A stretch of DNA of 64,000 nucleotides from positions 147,702,567 to 147,766,566 of the forward strand of contig NC_133650.1 in assembly GCF_009905375.1 (NCBI RefSeq), in the 5' to 3' direction. This stretch comes from Apium graveolens. Lineage: Eukaryota > Streptophyta > Magnoliopsida > Apiales > Apiaceae. The translations under genes and the position numbers were made by a program. Shown here one piece after another: positions 10,306 through 21,466 of the stretch (within the stretch, counting starts at the first letter, position 1; every line of letters starts with the position of its first letter). Under the pieces are notes generated by a model. It was not told the origin of the DNA, did not search any database, and was given only the letters and a program-made list of their open reading frames with translations.

Positions 10306-10410
10306 TCAAGTTGATTTTGGTACCCAAGTTTCCTTGGGTCCAGCCTTGTTAGTCTTTTTCCTAGACTTCATTCCTCCTGCATCTTTTGACTTAGGTAACT
10401 TTGGGTCAAC
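10306..10410 (-). pseudogene. gag C-terminus of element A (left of insertion B)
   Basis: This is the last part of the A gag frame. It encodes lysine-rich sequence and ends ETWVPKST with a stop at 10306-10308, the usual end of gag in this lineage. In sense order it follows directly from 17763, with the tcaac duplication at the joint, and the frame is kept. The pol frame opens within a few bases of this stop. Confidence 0.82.
10406..10410. other. target site duplication of element B, left copy
   Basis: The sequence is tcaac, identical to 17758-17762. It lies inside the A gag between codons for Val and Asp-Pro, and deleting B with one copy restores the frame. Confidence 0.9.
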
Positions 10411-11033
10411 TGTAAGGCATATGTCATAGCCTATTTGTATATTCGAGGATTTAACTCAACTCAAATAAGAATATAATAAGTAAATAGTGGATCTACCGTC
10501 AAAGAGATCTCACCAAGTAACATCTGTCAGAGGATTCAGAAACAAGGTTCATCTACAGACTTGAGGAGTTAATTCACTGGAAGAAGTTCAAGAAGTTGAT
10601 CATGCCTCAGTGATATAAATCAAGATCGTGGATTTAATCAAGTGACAGAGATCTCGTCAGAGTATCATTAATTACAAGGATTTAATCTGAAGAAAATCAA
10701 AGTGTCAAAGTCAAGACATGAAGAAACGTCACGGAAGTTAGTCACTCATGAACCAGACAGTACATCGAGTGTCAATGTTGAAGTGGTGGAATTGATTCAT
10801 AATTGACTGTGATTATCAGAAGATTTTCAGAAGAATGGTTGCTGCTTAAGATTAGTTTTAATTCTCTATTAATTAATTAAGTCATATAATTTAATTAAGA
10901 AAATAAATTATATCTGCAAAGATTAATTTATTGATTAATTGAATTAATTGATTAATTAATTCTGAATTAATATTAATGATTTTCAGAATTTTAATTGGAT
11001 TAAAATCTGCATTAAATCAGCAAGACAATTGAA

Positions 11034-11245
11034 AATGAACTAGCATGACAATCAGGATTGTCATACCGATTGTCATGCTAGGCCATTTTCAATAGTCTCA
11101 CCGAAAGTTACACTAGGAGGATGATTGTCTTGCTAGTTCATTCTGATTGTCATGCTAGTTCATTCAGATTGTCTTGCTAGTTCAATCCATTGTCCTACCG
11201 AAAGTCTTGCCAGCTATAGGATTGTCATGCCAGTTCAATTCTATT
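11034..11245 (+). repeat. GATTGTCWTGCTAGTTCA motif array in B LTR
   Basis: About eight copies of gattgtc(a/t)tgctagttca or its reverse complement lie here, the first two or three as an inverted arrangement. The array ends just upstream of the TATA-like sequence. The second LTR has it at about 17065-17276, and element C has the same motif inverted at 49257-49490 and 55822-56060. Confidence 0.82.
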
Positions 11246-11252
11246 CGGCTGT

Positions 11253-11263
11253 TGATTAAAAAG
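11253..11263 (+). promoter_or_regulatory. TATA-like sequence in B 5' LTR
   Basis: The stretch tgattaaaaag directly follows the motif array, about 845 bp into the 1316-bp LTR. The match to a TATA box is weak and rests on position. Confidence 0.3.
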
Positions 11264-11728
11264 AAGCAGAGCAGCAATAACTCAATCATCCAGAAAAAAT
11301 AGAAGCCAAGAACAAACAGAAAGAAAAAGCAGCCGCCTCTGAAACATTCAATTTTTTATCTGCTTAATTCAAGATCAATTTCTAGATTGCAAAGTTAAAT
11401 CCAATCAACTAGAAATCATTCTCTTGTTCTTGTGTAACAATCTAACGGATCAAAATCCCTAGAACTTAATCTCAAATCACGTTTAGCATTTGATTCTAAT
11501 TATTGCAAAAATAGAAAAAGTTCATGTCGAATTTATTCTAGATTTGTGATAATTGATTTGAGATTAATACCTTGTAATCGATACAGTTATTGTAACACCT
11601 TTCAAGTTTAATAATATTTTTATTTAACTTGAATTTTGTTTCACTTTTTTTTATTCCGCATTTATTCGATTATTTGGTACTGTTTGTATTCAACCCCCCC
11701 TTCTACAAACACATTGGGACCTAACAAT

Positions 11729-11740
11729 TGGTATCAGAGC
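11729..11740 (+). other. primer binding site of element B
   Basis: TGGTATCAGAGC, two bases after the LTR, is the standard sequence complementary to the 3' end of initiator tRNA-Met. Confidence 0.92.
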
Positions 11741-11822
11741 CTTCTGATTAACGAACAAATCAAGATCCTAGACTTTTGTGATTTTTCAACTCCTTGAATT
11801 TTTATTTATTCAAAAATTCATA

Positions 11823-14054
11823 ATGACTTCACAAAAAGTTGGAACCGTTAAAATTCCACTATTTGATAAAGAAAATTATATCATGTGGAAGAAGAAGATG
11901 CTATTATTTTTACAAGTTGCAAATCCCAAATATCTGAACTTGTTAAAGAAGGGTCTAAAAACTCCGATGGTTATTGAACCAGAGGTGATAGTAGATGATG
12001 TTGTGATTACCAAAGCTAGAACATATCCAAAAGAGCCTGAAGATTTTACTCCTGCTGAGAAGGAAGAAGCCTCCTTGGATGCCAGCCTTCAATTAATATT
12101 AATTGATTCCCTTGATCCCTTGATGAACAGACATGTGATGAACTGTAAAAATTCCAAACACATGTGGGAAACTATTGAGGTGATTAATGAAGGCACAGAG
12201 GAAGTTAGGGAGAACAAGTTGGAGATCCTAACCTCTGAGTATGAATATTTTAAATCAAATCCAGGAGAAGGAATTACTGAAGTGTTTGAGAGGTACAATG
12301 CGTTGATCAACAACCTGAACATAAATGGGAAATATTATTCAATCAGGGAGGTCAACAAAAAGTTCCTTTTAACACTGCCAACTCATCTTGAACATAGAAT
12401 CACTGCCATTAGAGAAGCTAGAGATCTGAGTGAGATTTCTTTGGACAGGCTCTATGGAGTGTTAAAAACCTATGAGTTGGAGCAGATTCAACAGAAGGAA
12501 GTCTACGGGAAGGATAGAATGGTCAGCACATCTACTGCACTTGTAGCTGAAGGTCAACAACAACAGCAATCTCAACAATTGGAGAGAATGGTATAGTGTT
12601 CCAAGGCTGAGGAAAATATGTTAGTAGCAGAATATGATCCTCCTACTACAAATCAATCAAGTGATGATTTTTATTCCTTGGAAGAGCTGGAGCAATTGGA
12701 AGACGAGTCAATGGCCCAAATTGTCAAGAGATTCTCCCATGTCAGATTCAAGAGGAATCCCAAGCTTAAGTACAAGTCCAACTACAACAAATTCCAGAAA
12801 GGTGGATCTTCATCTTCTAACACCAGCAGTGGTGGATACAAAACAGGGATGGTTGATCGGAGCACCATCAGATGCTATAACTGCAATGAGTTGGGACACT
12901 TTGCCACAGAATGTAGGAAGCCAAATCAAGTAAGAAAGAACTCTGAAAGGGCTTATTTGGCAAAGGGAAGAAGCTGGGATGATACTGACAGTGAAGATGA
13001 GGATGAAGGAAATCTTGCTCTTATGGCTATTGATGGAAAAACTTCATCGTCAAGAATAGAGGTAAAACTTTCTGATGCTGAAATGGTTTATCATCTAAGA
13101 GGTAACTTAGATTGTGCACGTCGTGATAATGAACTGTTAAGTTTACAGATCACAGACCTTGAGAAAGAGGTCAATGAATTAAGACTTGTGCACATTAATC
13201 AAGATAAATTAAAAGAACAAGTATCTTTTCTAGAGAATAGAGTTGACTGTTATAGAAAACTCGAAACTATTCTCAAAGACAAGATCACCGGTCTTGAGAC
13301 TAAGGTTAGAGCCTACTTCAATTCTTGTTCGAAGGCTAAAGAGTTCTACAGTAAGCAAGCTATTAATCAAACATCTGGAATAGGTTATGATTACAATGCT
13401 GCTATTGGAGAATTAGGCATAAACTCCCCTCCTCATGTCTGTGCTAAAGGGAGGGAAGTACCACATGTGCTTAAGGGTGTTGATGAACCCCTCTATAAAG
13501 CATCAATTGCTGAACCATTTGATGCGACCTCTTCTGTTATTCAAGAAGAAATACGTGTTGAGGATCATGCTAATGAGAAGATTGTTTCCAAGTCAAGTGT
13601 GTCGAAAGTTCCAGTCAAAGTTATGAAAGCAACTGAGACTAACTCAGACACACATGAGTTAGATAACAAAAATGCCATGTCTGCCATGCATAAATTGCCT
13701 ACTATTAATCACTCTCATAAAGCATGTGGTGTTTCTAATTGTATGTCTTGTGCTTTTAATATGATGTATGCTTATTTTAATGGTAAGCATATTTCTAATG
13801 ATAAGACTACTCCTCGTCAGCATGTGAATAACAAGAAGCATGATAGGTCTAAGACTGCTAGTCCTTCTAAGGCTAGAAAGGAGACATTTGTGCCTAAGCT
13901 TAAACAGAAATTTGTTAACGCTGTTTACAAGGTTAAATGTTCAGTCATTGAGAAAGTTGAGGCAATTAAAATTAAAAATGTTGTTTTGCCTGACAAAGGA
14001 CAATTCTACAAGTATGCCGGGCCCAACCAAGTTTGGGTTCCGAAGAAGGTCTAA
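11823..14054 (+). pseudogene. gag of element B, one in-frame stop
   Basis: This is the capsid/nucleocapsid polyprotein. The start MTSQKVGTVKIP is chosen because C begins its gag at the same residue. Residues 1-250 are the copia capsid domain (LFDKENYIMWKKKM, later KYYSIREVNKKFLLTLP). A Gln-rich stretch follows, then one CCHC zinc knuckle CYNCNELGHFATEC, then a leucine-rich predicted coiled coil (ELRLVHINQDKLKEQ), and the end GPNQVWVPKKV. The frame is open except for TAG at 12594-12596, where element C has CAG. Length is 744 codons against 754 in C; the ten extra residues in C lie after the zinc knuckle. The capsid-to-WVPK length is that of a full SIRE-type gag, so gag was kept while pol was lost. 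Confidence 0.88.
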
Positions 14055-14094
14055 TCCATTTGTAGTGCAGGGCATTAAACAGGTATAACCGGTA

Positions 14095-14266
14095 GTGTGG
14101 ATTCTTGACAGTGGATCATCAAGACATATGACCGGAGATAGAGCCCTGCTATCAAATATGGTTGAGAAAGCTGGCCCCATGGTTACCTTTGGAGATAACA
14201 GTAAAGGTTTATCTGAGGGATATGGCTGTTTGCAAGCTGGATATGTTATCAGTGAAAATTTTGTAT
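14095..14266 (+). pseudogene. protease remnant of element B
   Basis: The remnant encodes WILDSGSSRHMTGD followed by TFGDNSKGLSEGYG, the start of a copia aspartic protease with the Asp-Ser-Gly loop kept. It breaks off after about 55 residues and joins non-coding sequence at the shared tract gctaggttattatcagg. Element C keeps about 80 more residues before the same tract, so B has an extra deletion. Confidence 0.85.
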
Positions 14267-16427
14267 AGTGTGCTAGGTTATTATCAGGAAGCATCATCTA
14301 ACATATAGCACCAGTGACGAGACTTGAGAATATTACGACATATCAGGCACCTGCTGCACATTACACTTGGAATTGGACTCTAGTAAGATGTGTACAAGTG
14401 TACTCCTGGTTGGTGAGTCAAAAGAGGAAGTCAATGCACCACAGTTCATGGACTTTGCAGCTGCAGATCTATTGGACTATGCAATCTCTTCTTCACAATC
14501 TCACTTCAGGTTGGTATGAACTAGTGTACTACTCAAGCAATCGTCAAGAACAGGGTATGGCACTCTAACTGAAGTTATTGTTTAATATGAACTAGTAGAG
14601 TCGTCATATTTTTAACTCTCTTATCATTAGGCACAATCATATTGTTTTATATGTGCAGTGATATATTGGTTATGCAACATAATAATTAGTATCTAAAGTA
14701 CTTGACAAGTATCGGTCAATGACATCTTGTTAACATTATGTTGCAGATATTTGTAAGCTTTTGACATGAATGAGAATTACTTAGACTTTACCCTAAGTGA
14801 TCAATGTTTTATCCAAAAACTCATTCATATTGAAAAACAAAATTAAACTTCTTTCTAGATTAGTGATTTCTTATTTCATGTAAAATCTTTTGAAATCACT
14901 ATTGTAAATCATTTTCTCTCTATTACCATATATTCTGTGTTACAGGTTCAGTCTCCAATGACTTTCTTTCATTAACAGTCATGAGGTTGAAAACCCACAA
15001 CGTCTATCCCAGACTGTAAAGACAAACACAAAAACAGAACCAACCAACACTCTCTTACCACTAAATGTAGTATGAATGAGCGTGAGGGAGATAGTGCCTA
15101 GTGCACCATATAAGGAAGGTTCTGTAGTCAACCCAGTAGCTCTGTCTCCTACATAGATGAGTAGTATTTAAACCGAGACAACTGCTAGCCCCCATACATC
15201 TTCTCAAAAAGATGTAATGGCTGAAAAGGCACAAAACAGTTACTAGATTCATTCTCTCAACAGGGTGCGTCTATTGAATTTTGCCTGTCGGCCAAGGTAT
15301 CCGATGTAGTGTCACCACTTCAAACATAATCAATTCTTGATGCACAAGGAGAGGTTACACACACAAATGATGAGTTGACGGAAACAAGAGTTTCGACCAT
15401 TTTAAGGTCAGATTCGATTGTTCAAGGTTCGTTAGTGGACCAATTGCCTTAGTTAAAATTCCACTATTTGATAAAGAAAATTATATCATGTGACTATCCG
15501 CAGATGCATCCAGGGGATTTAAGCCTGGGGAGGTAGACACTGACCACTGACATATGGCTTTTGGATCAGTATCCTCTCCTAACATATGTAAATTATGACT
15601 CAGATTCATCTAACGAGTTTAACAGGGATGGGGATTTGTGAACTCCCATTGCACCACCTGTGACCTCCTTAAGGATGGCTAAGGTGATTTTCCTTGCAGG
15701 TACAGCTGGATTATGGAGCTATGAGAGAAGAGTGATACACTTGTGAGAATGAGTGTAAACACGAGTGGAGAGAAGAGTGAAACACATGTGAGGTACCCTA
15801 AAATAGGATCACACACTCACAGTGAGGAAGAAAGAGAAACTACTTGTTATTTCTTTTCCAACCAAGTGAAATATGAGAACTCCTTCAGACGACGGCATAC
15901 ATTCCTTCTTTAAGGGGGAGATAAAAGCTTAAGAAATAGTTTGGAGGATTCCTCAACTAAGGGGGAGAAATAGCAGGGAGGAAGAAAAAGATCCTACATG
16001 TACACTACACCACACCATTGTTGTTTGTAACTACGGATCCTATTGTACGGGAGAGGTGGTAAACACAAGGTGATTTTCTAGTAAGGGAAGAAGCTGTTTT
16101 CAAACGGGGAGTACCATTGGCTTTTATCTGTGGATCCTATTGTACGGGAGAGGTGGTAAACGAAGGTGATCTTCTTTAATCAGTTGATTCTCATAGGGGG
16201 AGAAGCAAGAGAAATATGGGCTTCTCAACAGAAAATGTGGTTGTACAAATGAAGATGGAACTACTTGAAGATATGTTCAGTCTAGAGGAACATCTACTTG
16301 GAATCTGGAAAATGTTAAATCTCATCCAGAACTTTTCTGCTATTTACTTTGCATGTATGTTTATATCTTTTTCTTATTTGTTAGTTGAGTTATCCTCTAG
16401 GTATTTGTGTGTTATTGTCAAACAAAC
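14267..16427 (+). other. non-coding 3' part of element B with env-like relic
   Basis: There is no long open frame. The segment is shared with element C (50109-52470, opposite orientation). At 15000-15450 scattered residues resemble the env-like ORF of A, for example the SSQKDV stretch, broken by many stops. At 15452-15492 there is a 41-base copy of B's own gag, and 15493-15584 is inverted relative to C. Two 47-bp copies of a unit containing ggatcctattgtacgggag lie at 16031-16077 and 16128-16174. The last 500 bases are purine-rich with several gggggaga tracts. Confidence 0.7.
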
Positions 16428-16441
16428 AAATAGGGGGAGAT
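16428..16441 (+). other. polypurine tract of element B
   Basis: aaatagggggagat lies directly before the 3' LTR, in the position and composition expected for plus-strand priming. Confidence 0.85.
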
Positions 16442-17757
16442 TGTAAGGCATATGTCATAGCCTATTTGTATATTCGAGGATTTAACTCAACTCAAATAAG
16501 AATATAATAAGTAAATAGTGGATCTACCGTCAAAGAGATCTCACCAAGTAACATCTGTCAGAGGATTCAGAAACAAGGTTCATCTACAGACTTGAGGAGT
16601 TAATTCACTGGAAGAAGTTCAAGAAGTTGATCATGCCTCAGTGATATAAATCAAGATCGTGGATTTAATCAAGTGACAGAGATCTCGTCAGAGTATCATT
16701 AATTACAAGGATTTAATCTGAAGAAAATCAAAGTGTCAAAGTCAAGACATGAAGAAACGTCACGGAAGTTAGTCACTCATGAACCAGACAGTACATCGAG
16801 TGTCAACGTTGAAGTGGTGGAATTGATTCATAATTGACTGTGATTATCAGAAGATTTTCAGAAGAATGGTTGCTGCTTAAGATTAGTTTTAATTCTCTAT
16901 TAATTAATTAAGTCATATAATTTAATTAAGAAAATAAATTATATCTGCAAAGATTAATTTATTGATTAATTGAATTAATTGATTAATTAATTCTGAATTA
17001 ATATTAATGATATTCAGAATTTTAATTGGATTAAAATCTGCATTAAATCAGCATGACAATTGAAAATGAACTAGCATGACAATCAGGATTGTCATACCGA
17101 TTGTTATGCTAGGCCATTTTCAATAGTCTCACCGAAAGTTACACTAGGAGGATGATTGTCTTGCTAGTTCATTCTGATTGTCATGCTAGTTCATTCAGAT
17201 TGTCTTGCTAGTTCAATCCATTGTCCTACCGAAAGTCTTGCCAGCTATAGGATTGTCATGCCAGTTCAATTCTATTCGGCTGTTGATTAAAAAGAAGCAG
17301 AGCAGCAGCAACTCAATCATCCAGAAAAAATAGAAGCCAAGAACAAACAGAAAGAAAAAGCAGCCGCCTCTGAAACATTCAATTTTTTATCTGCTTAATT
17401 CAAGATCAATTTCTAGATTGCAAAGTTAAATCCAATCAACTAGAAATCATTCTCTTGTTCTTGTGTAACAATCTAGCGGATCAAAATCCCTAGAACTTAA
17501 TCTCAAATCGCGTTTAGCATTTGATTCTAATTATTGCAAAAATAGAAAAAGTTCATGTCAAATTTATTCTAGATTTGTGATAATTGATTTGAGATTAATA
17601 CATTTTAATCGATACAGTTATTGTAACACCTTTCAAGTTTAATAATATTTTTATTTAACTTGAATTTTGTTTCACTTTTTTTTATTCCGCATTTATTCGA
17701 TTATTTGGTACTGTTTGTATTCAACCCCCCCTTCTACAAACACATTGGGACCTAACA
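16442..17757 (+). repeat. 3' LTR of element B
   Basis: It is 1316 bp, starting TGTAAGGCATATG and ending CCTAACA. About 11 substitutions separate it from 10411-11726, and no indel was seen. Confidence 0.92.
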
Positions 17758-17762
17758 TCAAC
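17758..17762. other. target site duplication of element B, right copy
   Basis: tcaac, identical to 10406-10410. Confidence 0.9.
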
Positions 17763-20051
17763 CTTGGTCTCAGATGTGGTTGGTTGAAGTATAGGGTTAG
17801 TCACAGAATCATTTAACACATTTGATTGAATTTGATAAGGCATAGGTTGTGCAAACATGTTATTCCACATAGGCATATTGTATGGCATTTGAGGCATACT
17901 AAATGCAGTAAAGTAAGGATTGTTAATGTATGGCATGTTTGCAAAATTTGCATGGGGATTCTGGTGAGACATAACAGGCATAGCATGCAGAGGTGACATA
18001 GACATGTTAGGCATGGAGGGATTTGAAGGTATGGGAGCATTTTTAACAGATTTGCAATTAACAGATAGGTGATTAACACTTTTACAATGTACACAGCTTT
18101 TTCTAGGAGCATACCTATCAGGTGAGTAATTGTTATGTTTATTAATCCCTACCTTCCCATTTATTTTAGATTTTCTTTTAGTTTTCTTCTTATCCGCAAC
18201 CAACTTAAGCCTATCTTTTAACTGATCTAAAGTCATGTGTCCAATATTCACCTTACTGACATCTCTGGATGTGCTAGCTCCTTCTTTGACAAAGTTCTTG
18301 AGAGTTGAATCATTCTTTTTATTTTTAAAAGAACTTGCCTATTTTAATTGATGAGTCTTCAATGGATGCTCCTTTTCTTCCTTCAACGGATAACTTTCAT
18401 CATCCATTGATTCCACATCCGTTGACAATCCATCAATTAATTCTAACTTCTTTTTGTTTTTCTTCCAGGCATCCTCACAGAATGATTCAATTCCCTGAAC
18501 CTTGGCAATTTGAACACTAACATCCCTAGATGTTTTCCAGGCCTTGATTACCTCTTGCTCACTTTCTAACTGTTTAGAAAGAATTTCTACTTTCTTAACA
18601 GCTTCTTCTAGTTCACTCTCGACAGTCAAGCATTTAAGTTTAATCTTTTCAAGCTCAATTACCTGACTCTCTAACACAGCATTCCTATCACTTAAAAACA
18701 CATTATTTTCTTTAATCCTAGTGTTTTCTTTAGCTAGTGATTTAAGAAAAACATGCAAATGATATAATTCATTGGACATATCATTTATGGCTTCATTGCA
18801 TTCATGTTTAGAAAGCTGAGAGAGATCAGTAGTAATTACCTGGTTGCTTGATGAACTAGTTTCATTTTCATCAGAATTAGCCATCAGGGCTAGGTTGACA
18901 TATTCCACATCATCATCTTCATTTACCCCATCTGCTGCCCAATCATCTTGAGTGAGAAAAGCTCTTTCCTTTTGATTGAGCAAATCAAAATACTTCCTTT
19001 TGTAATCAACTTGCTCAAATTTCTTTTTCTCAGAATTTGGCTTCCTACACTCACTTGCAAAGTGTCCACTAATGCCACAGTTGTAACATTTGAACCTTGA
19101 TTTGTCCACCATGTTTTTGTTTGGCTTAGTGAACTTTGTGTTTTTCCTGAACTTCATCTTTGCAAACCTCCTGGACAGAAAGGCCAGATGTTCATCAATA
19201 TCATCAGATTCATCCTGACTGGAATTGTCTTCATCCTCAGCAGCTTGCTCTTTACCCTTGCTTGATTCTGATTTGCTTGTGCCAATTTTGAGACTTGGCA
19301 TTGTCTTTTCCTCATTTCTGGCTTCAACTTTTTCACTGTCAGCTACAAGTGCAACTGATCCTCCTTTTCTCTTTCCCTTTTCCAACAGCTCATCTTGCTC
19401 CATCTCAAGTTCATAAGTCTTCAAAATTCCATATAATCTTTCAAGTGTGAAGTCCTTATAATCTTGAGAATTTCTTAGAGAAACAGTCATAGGCTTCCAT
19501 TCCTTTGGTAGAGACCTTAGAAATTTTAGATTGGAGCCCTAGACTTGGTACATTCTCCCATACAGCTTTAATCCATTCAATAGTTTCTAAAATCTGTTAA
19601 ATGCATCATTCAATGATTCTCCTTCTTCAAAGTGGAAATATTCATATTGTTGAATGAGAAGCTGCATTTTGTTTTCTCTAACTTGCTCCGTGCCTTCACA
19701 GATAAGCTGCACAGTATCCCAAATTTCCTTAGTAGTTTGGCTATTGATGACATTGTCAAACATATCTTGATCCAGGCCATTAAACAAAATGTTCATGGCT
19801 TTCTTGTCCTTGTGGACCTCTTCAATATCTTCAACAGTCCATTCTGCCTTTGGCTTGGGAATAGACTGTCCAACAGCAACTGTAGCAGTAGCAGCTGTGG
19901 CCACCTTGTATGGGATGTGAGGACCATTCTCAATGCAGTTGATGTAGCTTTCATCTTGAGAGAGAAGATGTAAATGCATCTTCACCTTCCAGTGATGATA
20001 GTTATCTCTTTCCAGGATTGGAATCTTTATACCAATGTCCTTCTTACTCAT
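17763..20051 (-). pseudogene. gag of element A (N-terminal and central part), three in-frame stops
   Basis: The frame starts MSKKDIGIKIPILERDNYHHW 47 bases after the PBS and stays in one frame to the B insertion point. The capsid domain comes first, then two zinc knuckles: CYNCGISGHFASEC (CX2CX4HX4C) and, further on, CVHCKSVNHLSVNC. Between them lies an acidic, coiled-coil-rich stretch. The end is a Met/Pro/Asn-rich segment. Stops at 19587-19589, 19539-19541 and 18339-18341 interrupt the frame; the first sits where a Gln is expected. It rejoins 10306-10410 after B. The motif TCAACGGATA is written into the codons around 18357-18430. Confidence 0.85.
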
Positions 20052-20097
20052 GATGTTAGCAGAATAGATCTTTAAACTCTCTGTATGTTAAGAGCTT

Positions 20098-20109
20098 GCT
20101 CTGATACCA
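20098..20109 (-). other. primer binding site of element A
   Basis: In sense orientation this is TGGTATCAGAGC, two bases inside the 5' LTR, matching initiator tRNA-Met. Confidence 0.92.
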
Positions 20110-20111
20110 AT

Positions 20112-21254
20112 TGTTATTCCCAGTGGACTAACAATGAGATTTACAGAAGGGGGGTTGAATGTAAATCTCAAAACTTTTTCAAGTTTTGAGCAGTTTGTAA
20201 GACTAAGTGTTTGAGTGATCAAATGTGTGTGAATTGCTTGGAGCTGATGCAGACAGATATATATTCAAACACAAATGTAATGAACACAAAGAACTTAAAA
20301 ACTTTTCTGGTGGATTTGTTGTTCCACCAGAGATGTGTTATTTCAGAAAATCTGTGATTCAAAATTAAATCACAGCTGCTTCCTAGTACAAGCTAGATGA
20401 TTTTCTCTCTTGATATTTCTAAACAGCTCAGGGAAAAATTCATTTCTAATTACTAGCTACTACCTGGTTTATATAACACCAAGTTTACAAGTGAAGACAA
20501 AGATAAAGTACAATAAGACAATAGTTCTCCACTTGTTTCTGTTCCATTTTTATCCAGTGTAATATGGAATTATCTGTTGACTTTCCATTATGAACCAGAC
20601 TAAAAATGGCTGCTTTTTCTGCTGTTCCTGAAATAGGCTACCACATCTCTGTCAATCCATGTGCCTCTGTCAGCTTTGTTAACTGTCACTATCAACTGCT
20701 ATGAGACTGAGCATCCGTTGAAGCTTTCATCCGTTGATGGCTTTATCCGTTGATGCTCTAGCAGTGCATCCGTTGAAGCTTTCATCCGTTGACGGCTTTA
20801 TCCGTTGATGCTCTAGCAGTTGAAGCTTTATCCGTTGAAGCACTTATCCGTTGATGGATATTATCCGTTGAAGCATTTATCCGTTGATGGATATTATCCG
20901 TTGAAGCATTAGAGGCATCCGTTGAAGCTTAGTTTCTCATCCGTTGAAGGTCTTCAATATCCGTTGACACTTCTTCACTTATACAAAATTACAAGGCATG
21001 AAATATTTACAATTAGCCCTCCTATTTGTACATCCATTAGTAGTCAACATGACTGATTATCTCCTAACAACATCTAAGAATTACAGCTTAAAATCAGAGA
21101 GTGAGATGTGCTACAATACCAAACTTATTGCTAAGTAAGGCTACTCCTTCAACGGATAGCCAAGATGGTCTTATCCGTTGAGGCTACAAACACTAGATTT
21201 CTACTTAAGTGTTTTGCTGAACTTATCATCAAACTAATACACATATTCCTAACA
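20112..21254 (-). repeat. 5' LTR of element A
   Basis: This is the 1143-bp partner of 571-1713. Transcription runs right to left. The motif array is at 20704-20973 and an inverted motif pair is at 21148-21182. Confidence 0.93.
20468..20477 (-). promoter_or_regulatory. TATA box in A 5' LTR
   Basis: In sense orientation this reads GTTATATAAA, about 780 bp into the LTR and downstream of the TCAACGGAT array. The same sequence is at 927-936 in the 3' LTR. A start site about 30 bp further would leave roughly 330 bp for R and U5. Confidence 0.55.
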
Positions 21255-21259
21255 CCTGT
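21255..21259. other. target site duplication of element A, right copy
   Basis: cctgt, partner of cctat at 566-570 with one substitution. This copy matches the gypsy H codons, so the left copy probably mutated. Confidence 0.8.
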
Positions 21260-21461
21260 AGCCAAGAATGGTCTTCCCAAGATAATGGGAATCTTCTTAT
21301 CTTCCTCGAAATCAAGAATTACAAAGTCAGCAGGGAAGAAGAGTTTATCCACCTTGACCAAGACATCCTCCACTATACCTCGTGGATAAGCGATGGAACG
21401 GTCAGCTAGTTGCAATGACATGTATGTTGGTTTCGGACCACGCAGACCAAGCTTCTTGAAG
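21260..21461 (-). pseudogene. Ty3/gypsy element H, protease fragment
   Basis: This is the central part of the H aspartic protease: [15 protein letters not shown], then [11 protein letters not shown], a hydrophobic core and [13 protein letters not shown] near the left end. The reading frame is open. The active-site Asp loop lies in the piece at 25768-25840 and the continuation lies at 145-570. Solo LTR I separates it on the right and element A on the left. This piece and its partners line up codon by codon once the insertions and duplications are removed. Confidence 0.85.
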
Positions 21462-21466
21462 ATAGA
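21462..21466. other. target site duplication of solo LTR I, left copy
   Basis: ataga, identical to 25763-25767. Confidence 0.88.

Larger units (their letters stand above)
10411..11726 (+). repeat. 5' LTR of element B
   Basis: It starts TGTAAGGCATATG and ends GGGACCTAACA. U3 holds an AT-rich block (10850-11040), then a motif array (11034-11245), then a weak TATA-like gattaaaaag near 11254. It matches 16442-17757 with equal length. Confidence 0.92.
10411..17757 (+). mobile_element. element B, gag-only copia derivative nested in A
   Basis: This is a plus-strand element with 1316-bp LTRs, a tRNA-Met PBS, a gag of 744 codons, a short protease remnant and no integrase, RT or RNaseH. The LTRs differ at about 11 sites by eye. 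Element C at 48753-56659 has the same overall plan, so B belongs to a family that lost pol and still moved, which fits the TR-GAG class of plant non-autonomous elements. It must rely on enzymes from a related autonomous element; A-type elements are candidates but that is not shown. Confidence 0.88.
571..21254 (-). mobile_element. copia element A (SIRE/Maximus-like), nearly complete
   Basis: This is a minus-strand Ty1/copia element with 1143-bp LTRs (571-1713 and 20112-21254), a PBS matching initiator tRNA-Met, a purine tract, gag, pol in protease-integrase-RT-RNaseH order, and a long env-like ORF after pol. Long LTRs, a gag ending in WVPK and an ORF downstream of pol fit the SIRE/Maximus lineage. 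The LTRs differ at about 12 sites by eye, 11 of them transitions, so the insertion is fairly recent. Element B later landed in its gag. The gag has three in-frame stops and pol has one, so this copy is not autonomous as it stands. Confidence 0.9.

Noticed and set aside
11729..11740. tRNA gene near the LTRs
   Set aside because: TGGTATCAGAGC is the 12-base primer binding site. There is no cloverleaf around it here or at the other LTR joints.
14314..14568. 84-codon ORF in element B as a new small gene
   Set aside because: The matching sequence in element C does not keep the frame, and the composition is that of decayed coding sequence.
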